Assembly: GCF_024679245.1 (NCBI RefSeq)
Contig: NC_090177.1
Span: forward strand, 40,054,803-40,118,802
Source: Pseudorasbora parva
Taxonomy: Eukaryota; Chordata; Actinopteri; Cypriniformes; Gobionidae
Direction of reading: 5' to 3'
DNA length: 64,000 nt
How positions within the stretch are numbered: position 1 is the first letter of the stretch; the number at the start of each line of letters is the position of its first letter. Shown here piece by piece: positions 27,158 through 38,100 of the stretch. The notes beneath the pieces are model-generated. The model made no database searches. It saw nothing but the letters and a program-made list of their open reading frames with translations, and was not told the DNA's origin. Both the position numbers and the translations under genes were made by a program.

Positions 27158-28328
27158 AGGGGGGGTGAAATGCTGTTTCATGCATACTGATCTTTTTACA
27201 CTGTTAAAGACTTGGAATCCCATACTAAACATAGACAAAGTTTCAAAAGTTAAGGTGGACGTTTGATGGGAGTATTTCTTTGTCAAAAATACTACTTCCG
27301 GTTAGTCATAAGTTTCGGCAAGTTTTTTGAGATCATGCGTCCCCATTGACGTTAGTGGGGGCGGAATTTCCTTGTATGGGCCTTACGGACAATTCTACCG
27401 GAAGTGCGTGAGAGAGAGCGAGGGAGAGAGCGAAAGCAACAGGCTACGCCCATCAAAGCGCTGGCTTGTAGGATGCTAAACAGGTGATATAACCAGTAGC
27501 TACTGACTTACCCACTGATAGGCCGGTGGTCGATCTGTATTAGCACTTTCCTCACGCGACGGGCGAATCACTTTCCTCACAGAGCAACTCACTTTCCTCA
27601 CGCGGCAGGCGAATCACTTTCCTCACTGAGCGAATCACTTTCCTCACAGAGCGACTCACTTTCCTCACGCGGCAGGCGAATCACTTTCCTCACTGAGCGA
27701 ATCACTTTCCTCACAGAGCGACTCACTTTCCTCACGCGGCAGGCGAATCACTTTCCTCACTGAGCGAATCACTTTCCTCACAGAGCGACTCACTTTCCTC
27801 ACGCGGCGGGCGAATCACTTTCCTCACTGAGCGAATCACTTTCCTCACTGAGCGAATCACTTTCCTCACAGAGCGACTCACTTTCCTCACGCGGCAGGCG
27901 AATCACTTTCCTCACTGAGCGAATCACTTTCCTCACAGAGCGACTCACTTTCCTCACGCGGCGGGCGAATCACTTTCCTCACTGAGCGAATCACTTTCCT
28001 CACAGAGCGAATCACTTTCCTCACAGAGCGACTCACTTTCCTCACGCGGCGGGCGAATCACTTTCCTCACAGAGCGACTCACTTTCCTCACAGAGCGACT
28101 CACTTTCCTCACTGCAGCGCGCTGCTGCACACGTCATTATTTAGCTCCGCTCACATGACACGCCCCCACCCGCTCGGCTTTTTTCGGAAAGACTCGGAAC
28201 AGCGCATCTTTCTTATATAATTATAAAAAAAATAAAGACTTTTCGGAGATATGCAGGATGCAATGCTACTCTATAGGTACTCAAGATTGACATGACACTG
28301 ACTGAAACTGAGTGTTTCACCCCCCCCT
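27158..28328. mobile_element. Kolobok-like (TTAA) element containing a minisatellite
   Basis: Starts AGGGGGGGTGAAATGCTGTT and ends AGTGTTTCACCCCCCCCT, with TTAA on both sides (27154-27157, 28329-28332). There is no transposase. Half its length is the tandem array at 27544-28113. Confidence 0.75.
27544..28113 (+). repeat. minisatellite with higher-order 67-bp unit
   Basis: All monomers start CACTTTCCTCAC and come in three tails: GCGGCAGGCGAAT (25-bp monomer), TGAGCGAAT (21 bp) and AGAGCGACT (21 bp). They mostly cycle in the order 25-21-21, giving a 67-bp higher-order unit repeated about eight times, with small order changes near the ends. Confidence 0.9.
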
Positions 28329-28332
28329 TTAA

Positions 28333-28899
28333 TTAACTGCACTCCTGACTCTTGGTCTTCGTTTTTTACTACTGGTCTTGGGTCATAAACTGTTAACCCC
28401 TAACAACATATAGTTAAAAAGTTACTTATAGTCAGTGGAATTACCATATTAAATATTATTGAACCAAAATAGCAAGCTCAAGCCACAGGCATATGTTTGG
28501 CACTTTTATAACTGCCCATGTTCAAGCTGAGGGTTTTGTGCAAACAGCATACATGTTCATAGACGGACTGAGACAGTACGGCAGCACTGCTACGGATCCA
28601 CAATATAATATTCTAGTTTGAAAAGACTATTTATAGACTATTTACAGATTTCTATGGAAACGTGGACATTTTCCAGTTGACCGGCCCCATCTGTGAAACA
28701 CGAGCAGGACAAACGTCTATGTAAATTATTCTTAAATCTGTTCTTAATAACTTGCATGCTGCAATTTATGTAAGAATGGTTATGAAGAAATGACACAATA
28801 TTAGTTCTGGTCATGTTTCATGAATAACACCCTTTGAATGATTGGTTATGACTTTGACTAAATATAAAAGGCTGAATTGTTAACCAGTTGAATCTGAGC
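28333..28899. other. aqp14 downstream region
   Basis: No transposon recognised; probably the aqp14 3' UTR. No canonical AATAAA on minus was found close to the stop. Confidence 0.4.
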
Positions 28900-29115
28900 T
28901 CAGCTGTGCTCCAGTTTGTTGCTTTGTTTGTTTCTCATGGCGCTCTGTGTGACGGTGGACAGGGACGATCGAGACACGCTGGCCGTCTCCACAATCTCAA
29001 TGTCCTTACAGGTCAGACAAGCCACCAGCTTCTGTCTGGACGCACTGGGGGCAAAAATAAACTCATGGGATACTCCAGCCAGGACTGCACCTAAGATTGG
29101 CCCGATCCAGTAGAC
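28900..29115 (-). CDS. aqp14: aqp14 last exon: TM6 and cytoplasmic tail
   Basis: 71 codons plus TGA (28900-28902). It opens [14 protein letters not shown] (TM6) and runs into a 50-residue tail with two Cys near LTC, a Ser/Thr-rich stretch and NKLEHS at the end. The acceptor is GTGTTCAG|GTC. Confidence 0.92.
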   Translation of the reverse strand, partial: VYWIGPILGAVLAGVSHEFIFAPSASRQKLVACLTCKDIEIVETASVSRSSLSTVTQSAMRNKQSNKLEHS

Positions 29116-32100
29116 CTGAACACAAGACAAAACAGATCAATAGCATTAAAGGCACAGGATGTAAGTTGTTGTCTTCACCTCTACAGACACTTGTTCACAC
29201 TGCAGTGAGCTCGATGGACATTAGGCATGGTTTAACATGGTACTCTTGGTCAATCAAGAACAGCAGATTTAAACAATAAGACTGTGTTGAGCTGGAGAAT
29301 TATCAGTTTCTATCCATGAATGATCCAAACAGCTGCTGACCCGTCTAATAAAACACATCCTATATTAAAGCGTCTTTGGTGTTTTTCATGGTTTCTACAA
29401 AGTAAAATCACAGGTATGATATCATTGAAATGCGACACACAGTCCGTGTCCTGGTTCAGATCGCATGCTTGGAAACATTTGGGATAATGTAAGTACAAGT
29501 CAACAAAATTTATAACACTGTTCTAGAGGGATTTTTTTATATTTTAAGCCAAAAAGTTCTACACTGTAAAAAATTATTTAGAAAAAAAGTTACCTGGTTG
29601 CCTTAAAATTTCGAGTTGATATAATAAACATTTTTTAGGTTTGACAACCTTTATTAAAATATTATTAAACGATTTTGTAAGCATATTGGGTAATTGTGTG
29701 TTTTATTTTTATGACACAGTGAAACACTAAATTGTGCTATTTTCATGATTTATCACATTTTTTATGTGGCTCAGATACAATAATATTTTGAGTTTCTATT
29801 TATTAAACAAATTTCCTTCATTGTATCAACTTAAAAAACAATTTTTGGCAGCCAGGTTACTTACTTTTTTAAGTTAAACCAACAAAAAACTTAAAAAAAA
29901 ATTACAGTGTACATATTGTGCCTTTAAAACAAACCAGTAAAAACATTAGTGCTTTGGGTATTAGAAAAGCGCATTATAAATAAAATGTATTATTCTTATT
30001 ATAAAATAACCTATATTCATCTCCCCAGTTGTGTTCTAGTAACCCTTTTCAGAGATGTTTCAGGGTTTGGACTGCAGAAGTAAACAACAGCAGGGGAAGC
30101 GTCTATAGAAGTACATGGGAGACAAATGTTGCTTTTACGTTTCCACTTGCTCCAAAAGCAATAAATCTTTCCACATTTAAAAAAAATAATAATTTAATGG
30201 TGGTGTGATATATCCCAGATGATATTGTCATAAATTACCTTTAAAGGGGTGGTTGACTGCTCCTTTTTACAAGATGTAAAGTACAGTCTTGTTCAAAATA
30301 ATAGCAGTACAATGTGACTAACCAGAATAATCAAGGTTTTTAGTATATTTTTTATTGCTACGTGGCAAACAAGTTACCAGTAGGTTCAGTAGATTCTCAG
30401 AAAACAAATGAGACCCAGCATTCATGATATGCACGCTCTTAAGGCTGTGCAATTGGGCAATTAGTTGAAAGGGGTGTGTTCAAAAAAATAGCAGTGTGGC
30501 ATTCAATCACTGAGGTCATCAATTTTGTGAAGAAACAGGTGTGAATCAGGTGGCCCCTATTTAAGGATGAAGCCAACACTTGTTGAACATGCATTTGAAA
30601 GCTGAGGAAAATGGGTCGTTCAAGACATTGTTCAGAAGAACAGCGTACTTTGATTAAAAAGTTGATTAGAGAGGGGAAAACCTATAAAGAGGTGCAAAAA
30701 ATGATAGGCTGTTCAGCTAAAATGATCTCCAATGCCTTAAAATGGAGAGCAAAACCAGAGAGACGTGGAAGAAAACGGAAGACAACCATCAAAATGGATA
30801 GAAGAATAACCAGAATGGCAAAGGCTCAGCCAATGATCACCTCCAGGATGATCAAAGACAGTCTGGAGTTACCTGTAAGTACTGTGACAGTTAGAAGACG
30901 TCTGTGTGAAGCTAATCTATTTTCAAGAATCCCCCGCAAAGTCCCTCTGTTAAAAAAAAGGCATGTGCAGAAGAGGTTACAATTTGCCAAAGAACACATC
31001 AACTGGCCTAAAGAGAAATGGAGGAACATTTTGTGGACTGATGAGAGTAAAATTGTTCTTTTTGGGTCCAAGGGCCACAGGCAGTTTGTGAGACGACCCC
31101 CAAACTCTGAATTCAAGCCACAGTACACAGTGAAGACAGTGAAGCATGGAGGTGCAAGCATCATGATATGGGCATGTTTCTCCTACTATGGTGTTGGGCC
31201 TATTTATCGCATACCAGGGATCATGGATCAGTTTGCATATGTTAAAATACTTGAAGAGGTCATGTTGCCCGATGCTGAAGAGGACATGCCCTTGAAACGG
31301 TTGTTTCAACAAGACAATGACCCAAAACACACTAGTAAACGGGCAAAGTCTTGGTTCCAAACCAACAAAATGAATGTTATGGAGTGGCCAGCCCAATCTC
31401 CAGCCCTTAATCCAATTGAGAACTTGTGGGGTGATATCAAAAATGCTGTTTCTGAAGCAAAACCAAGAAATGTGAATGAATTGTGGAATGTTGTTAAAGA
31501 ATCATGGAGTGGAATAACAGCTGAGAGGTGCCACAAGTTGGTTGACTCCATGCCACACAGATGTCAAGCAGTTTTAAAAAACTGTGGTCATACAACTAAA
31601 TATTAGTTTAGTGATTCACAGGATTGCTAAATCCCAGGAAAAAAAAATGTTTGTACAAAATAGTTTTGAGTTTGTACAGTCAAAGGTAGACACTGCTATT
31701 TTTTTGAACACACCCCTTTCAACTAATTGCCCAATTGCACAGCCTTAAGAGCGTGCATATCATGAATGCTGGGTCTCATTTGTTTTCTGACAATCTACTG
31801 AACCTACTGGTAACTTGTTTGCCACGTAGCAATAAAAAATATACTAAAAACCTTGATTATTCTGGTTAGTCACATTGTACTGCTATTATTTTGAACAAGA
31901 CTGTAAGTCTCTAATGTCCCGAGAGTGTGTATGTGAAGTTTTAGCTCAAAATACCCCACAGATGTTGTTTTTATAGCATGTTCAAATTTACGCTTTTTGA
32001 GGGTGAGCAAAAACATGCCATTCTTGTGTGTGTCTCTTTAAATGCAAATGAGCTGCTGCTCATGGGGCGGAGCTTCAAGAACTCCAATTAGCATCTCTAA

Positions 32101-35100
32101 TAACCTCACAGACAGGCAATGAAACTGGTCAGCCTTTAATGATCAAACCGGAGTCGGACAATGATGGAGAGACTCAAGAAGAAGTGACAGCATGTAGAAT
32201 GAGACAGGACGTTCCTGAATGGTTAGTTGATGAATTTATTTCATGTGGAGCTAACTATCTTCAAGACATTGATTAACATATTTTGTGTTAATCATCTCTC
32301 TCCCTTAAGCCTAGTTCACACTGCCTGATTTTTGCCCCGATTTTGAGTCGCCAACAGGTTTTGCGGAATCGGCGACAAATGCCCAAGATCACAGTCAAAA
32401 CGGTGCTCGTGCACGCGAGTGACAATCACGGAGTGTGAATAATCAAAGACGCGATCAGAGAGAATCGCCGACGCCGGTGAGATGACCGACAGCCAATGAG
32501 AGAGTGAGATACAGGGCAGCAGGAGGTTCAGGGAGGAGTTATAGAGCAGAATTTCAGTATTTTAATAGATATATTTACAATTCTATCAAACAGAAACAAA
32601 GGCCAAACATTTGCACATCCAGCCGCAGCAGCAGCACATTACAAAATAGTTTATTTACCTCAAACTGTCTTTGCAGAACGCAATCCTGGCTCCCTCTGTC
32701 TCTCCAACAATTTCTTCCGCCATAATCGTTTTTCTTTTTCTCCACAAATCAGCGCACATACAGTTTGAAGCAAACTTTGTGCAGTTTATAATTTTTAATA
32801 ACAATTCCAAGTCTCGCGCGAGAACTCCGGGCTGACACACGCGTGATCTCGCGTTGTTTACTTGTCACATCGCACGTGTGTTTGGGAAACGTAGTTTGCG
32901 CACCGGAGAGAGAGAGAGTTGTCGGCGATTCTTCCTCTTGTTCAGTCATGCAGTGTTGAACCCCTCAGTCGCCGATCCATTGTGCAGTGTGAACACAGCA
33001 GTGACTGAATGATACTCCAGATAGTCATGCAGTGTGAATAGAGCAGAGACCCGACGAGTTTGAAAATTGTGCAGTCTGAACTAGGCTTTAGTTGCGTGTC
33101 CCCGGGGGCGGGGTTTATGTAAATGTCAGGGTTAGTGATGTCACTAACCCGGGAGGAAGCTTGTGTAGTCTCTACCAGCCGTTTCCTAAAAAGTGATTTC
33201 TTTAAAAGGAAATATCTCCCTTTGCTCTGAAATTTGAGCGTCGTAACTGCAGATGTTGTTTATTCTCAAACAGCAAAATGACACACTAACTAAAGATAAA
33301 AAAAAAGTCGAATCATAATCAACTACCCCTTTAAAAAACTTTGTAAGAAAAAGTTTTCTAGCTGTATGATGTTAATTGCGGAAATGTGTCATTTCCAGCT
33401 GTACTAATTAGTCATCAGAGCTGTTTAAAGCAGCTGTTTAACTTACCCAGTGGTGTTCCCAATATCCAAGTATTATAGCGGGACCGAGGGAGCGAGCTGG
33501 GTTCAAGCTGGCGCCAGAAAATCTCCCCTAAATCACACACAGAATAATTATATTATGTGTAGTATTTACAAGAATACATGCAGAGGGAGGACAGAACAAT
33601 GGGAACGGTATTCATAAATCTATAAACTATAATTAAAAATAGTGTAATAGTGTTCATGTAGTTCAAGCGATGTACACACAACACCGTTCAAAAGATTTGG
33701 TCTTCTGCTCAAGGCTGCATTTATTTGATCAAAAATTCAGTAATATTGTGAAATATCATTGCAATTAAAAATAACCATTTTCTATTTGAATTTATTCTAA
33801 AATGTTATTTATTCCTGTGATCAAAGCTGAATTTTCTGCATTATCCATATGCTCATTCTAATATGCTGATTTGATGATCAAAAAATATGATTATTATTAA
33901 CAATGTTGAAGACAGTATTTTGTGAAAAACTGTGATACAAATTTGAGAGACATCAAAAGAACAGCATTTATTTGAAACAGAAATCATGATACACTCTTAG
34001 AAAAAAAGGGTTGATTCATTGGGCTTCTAGAACCGTAGGGTTCTTTACTCTTATGCTAAAAAGGTTCTATAATGACAAGAAAGAACTCTTTTTGTCTCAA
34101 AGGTTCTTTAGGCTATTAATCATTCATATATTACATTATTCTGCAACATTTTGTAGTTGTAATTAAACTGTTGTTCGAGTCCGAGGCCATGGTTCTCAGT
34201 CGGAAAAGGGTGGCTTGCTCACTTCAGGTTGGTGGAGAGTTCTTGCCTCAAGTGGAGGAGTTTAAGTATCTTGGGGTCTTGTTCACGAGTGAGGGAAGGA
34301 TGGAACGGGAGATTGACAGACGGATCGGTGCAGCATCTGCAGTAATGGGGGCGATGTACCGGTCTGTCGTGGTGAAGAAGGAGCTGAGCCAGAAGGCGAG
34401 GCTCTCGATTTACCGGTCAATCTACGTTCCTACTCTCACCTATGGTCATAAGCTGTGGGTCATGACCGAAAGGACAAGATACCAGATACAAGATACAGGC
34501 AGCTGAAATGAGCTTTCTCCGCAGGGTGGCTGGGCGCTCCCTTAGAGATAGGGTGAGAAGCTCGGTCACTCAGGAGGAGCTCAAAGTAGAGCCGTTACTC
34601 CTCCACATCGAGAGGAGCCAGCTGAGGTGGCTCGGGCATCTATTTCAGATTCCTCCGGGATGCCTTCCCAGGGAGGTGTTCCGGGCACGTCCCACCGGGA
34701 GGAGGCCCCGGGGAAGACCCAGGACACGCTGGAGGGATTATGTCTCCCGGCTGGCCTGGGAACGCCTCGGGGTACCCCCGGAGGAGCTGGAGGAAGTGGC
34801 TATGGAGAAGGCTGGGCGTCTCTGCTTAGACTGTTGCCCCCGCGACCCGGCCCCGGATAAGCGGAAGATAATGGATGGATGGATGGATAAACTCTTGTAC
34901 ACTGTAAACAAAATGTGGTTGTTTTTTGTTGGTTTAACTTAAAAAAGTAAGTAACCTGGCTGCCTTAAAATTGTGAGTTTATTGAAATTAAAATATTTGA
35001 GTTGATACAATGAAGGAAATTTGTTTAATAAACAGAAACTTGAAATATTTTTGTATCTGAACCACATAAAAAATGTGATAAATCATGAAAATATCACAAT

Positions 35101-38100
35101 TTGGCATGCTTCACTGCGTCATCACAAATAAAACACACACAATACACAATATGCTTACAAAATCTGTTAATAATATTTTAATAAAGGTTGTCGAATCTCA
35201 AAAAATGTTCATTGTATTAACTCAAAATTTAAATTTCAATGAACTCAAAATTTTAAGGCAACCAGGTAACTTTTTTTCTAAATATTTTTTTAAAGTGTAG
35301 TAACTTAATATCACATTTTAATCATGCTGATTTTTGGAGGAGAAAAACTGAAATGGCACTCTTCGTGTGATATTGATTAACTACATAAAATGAGATAAAT
35401 ATATACGTTTTCCAACCCCCTTATCTTGAATTTTGTGATCATTAACATGCATTCATAAATTAATAATGCAGTGAAATGTTTGTCAATAATACGAAATATT
35501 TAATTCGGAAAGGGCAAAACAAATGATACTGAATGAATGATGAAGTTCCATATAGAACCTTTTTCCTGGTTACAAAGAACCATAAAGTGTTCTTTTGATA
35601 GAGCATAAAATTATTATATAGAACATTTTAGGGGTTCCAAATACATAGCTCCACTAGAACCTCTTAAGGTTCTATATAGAACCTTTTCTTCTAAGAGTGA
35701 GAGAAATGTATATTGCAAGACAGTATACTGTCTTTACTGTCAATTTCGATCAATTTAATGCGTTCTTGCTGAATAAATGTCTTAATTTCTTACAGCGATA
35801 AAGATTGCAGTGGTCACAGCGAACCCAATGGCCAGATTTCCAGGCTCATTGACGTCTCTCCTGCGTTGATCTTCCACAGAGAATACGGTGAACCCCAGGA
35901 CAAACGTGGCCAGCATCTCCATCATGAGAGCTTGACCTGCGTTCATTTCCACTGGGACCTTCAGAGAGGGACAGGGGAAGGACGGTTTAGAATTGTTCTG
36001 TTTATTGGCTTGAACATTGAGGGTCATGTTGCATCTCTATGGACTAGAAAGTAAGAGCAAAACATCTTTAAACCGCACAAATCTAAACACAGCCCTTACA
36101 AAAAAACAAGTGTGCTATCAGCATAGGTCTTTTAACTAAAAATAATACACTTTTGATCCACTTTTTATGTACTTCTCAGAAATATACTTATAATTAAATC
36201 AGACTCATGGTCCAAAAGGGTGGTCCCTAATCTCTTAAGGAGTCATGGGTGTATTTTCGGCGTAACTTGCAATAAACCAATCAGAGTCTCATCTCCCGTT
36301 CCCTTTAAAAGCCAGTTGCGTTCGTGCCATGGAGGAAAAATACCTTTTATTTTTAATATTTAAAAATGTGTGTGTGCTTCTGCACGTCCCTGTGTGTGTA
36401 ATAAGCAGAGTGTATGCGTGTACACTCCAAAAAAAAAAAATTGTTGTTTTTTGTTGGTTTAACTTAAAAAAGTAAGTAACCTGGTTGCCATAAAATTTTG
36501 AGTTTATTGAAATTTAAAATTTGAGTTGATACAACGAAGGAAATTGGTTTAATAAATAGAAACTTGAAATATTATTGTATCTGAACCATATAAAAATGTG
36601 ATAAATCATGAAAATAGCACTATTTGGCATGCTTCACTGCGTCATCACAAATAACACACACAGTTACCCAATATATTACATAATCTTTTAATAATATTTT
36701 AATAAAGGTTGTCGAATCTCAAAAAATGTTCATTGTATTAACTAAAATTTTAATTTCAATGCACTTAAAATTTTAAGGCAACCTTATTTTCTAAATATTT
36801 TTTTTACAGTGTAGGCAATAAATACTACGCCATTGACTTTAGAGCAGGTGTTTGTTGGTCGATGGTCAGCCGTTTTTCAGTTCCTCAAAATAGCAGCACA
36901 CCAACAATGTGGCTAAACACGCCTGGTCTTCAGACCAGCACACCCATGGGTGAACAGACGGGCGCGAGAGCATTTGCTATTTAAACAACATGGCACTGGA
37001 TGAGAAAATGATAACTGCGTCGGGCTGAAACTAGCAAAAAACACTTGTGTCTCGCGCCTGGTGTCGCATTGTGCCGGGTGTATGATAGGACCCACGGTCT
37101 TATAAACTTACATTGTTTGAAAATAGTGATTTATTTTTAAGTGTACTTTCTGAAAATGTGCTAGAATTATTTGACAAGTAAACTATAAATATATGTATAC
37201 CTTCACTTAGGATAGTTTCAGTACAAACAAAATAAACTAATTATACGTCTATGGCTGATTTCAATTTATCAGATAAAACTTTAAATTATATGCGGTGAAA
37301 TAAGATTTTCACTTCAATAATCAGTGCTGACGCACCGCTCCTGAAGGCACTGCCGGACCGCATAGGGTTGCAGTGTGAAAGCTGTTATCCGTTAACATGG
37401 GTAACTTTACGAGAAAAAATAAATACACACTGCAAACGGACTGTGTGAAACCGGCGGTAGAGGTGAGTTGCGTTGCGGATCACTAAGCAGTTCTTGAGTA
37501 ATTTGTTTGAACAACAATAGAAAGACTTGTTTTCTTGCTATTATCTCATCACAGAAGCGCCGCTGATGTAAATCGGTAGAGGAAACTATTGATATTTAAT
37601 GCATTGGGAATTTGGGATACACTGCTGGGGTGGCAGACGGGGTGGCAATGGTTTTTCTTAGGGTGGCAGTTGCCACCCCATGCCACCCCGGTAGATCCGC
37701 CCCTGCCTGTATTTGGTGAAAAACTGTGGACCTTGTTGATGTAGTTCTGTGCGGTGGACTTCAGGGGCAGGGCCAGGTACATAAGGCCAGAGGCGACGAT
37801 CCCCCCCAAACACTGGGCAAGCAGATACACCAGCGCCTTGAACACGTCCACCTTACGCGTGGCCAACAGCGCCAGAGTCACGGCAGGATTCACCTAAAAC
37901 AACAACAACACTTACTTACACCAACACTAACCATCCCACAGAGCATTAATCTGACAGCCTAGCATGAAATCAAAATATTTTCTTTGTATTATAAATTATT
38001 TATCCATGCACATCTTTTTTTTTTTTTAATTCATGTGCCCTAATAAACTTTTATCAATGTAACTTCCTTCTTGCAGCAACATCTCTTCTCTGATGATGCG

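Larger units (their letters stand above)
30245..33330. mobile_element. Kolobok-like (TTAA) element hosting other transposons
   Basis: Inverted ends AGGGGTGGTTGACT / AATCAACTACCCCT flanked by TTAA on both sides. A Tc1 element (30284-31903) and a Harbinger-like MITE (32308-33087) are inserted inside it, leaving under 700 bp of its own sequence. The family is inferred from the TTAA target and ends. Confidence 0.7.
33992..35699. mobile_element. CACTCTTAG-ended element with nested LINE and MITE
   Basis: Ends CACTCTTAGAA / TTCTAAGAGTG. The arms carry repeated GGTTCT(A/T)TATAGAACC-like motifs (34020-34125, 35545-35690). The interior is interrupted by a LINE fragment (34173-34888) and a MITE (34900-35297). 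The target duplication was not resolved. Confidence 0.7.

Noticed and set aside
27544..28113. CRISPR-like regular repeat spacing
   Set aside because: Spacers are themselves repeated and fall into three fixed types; this is a eukaryotic minisatellite inside a transposon.
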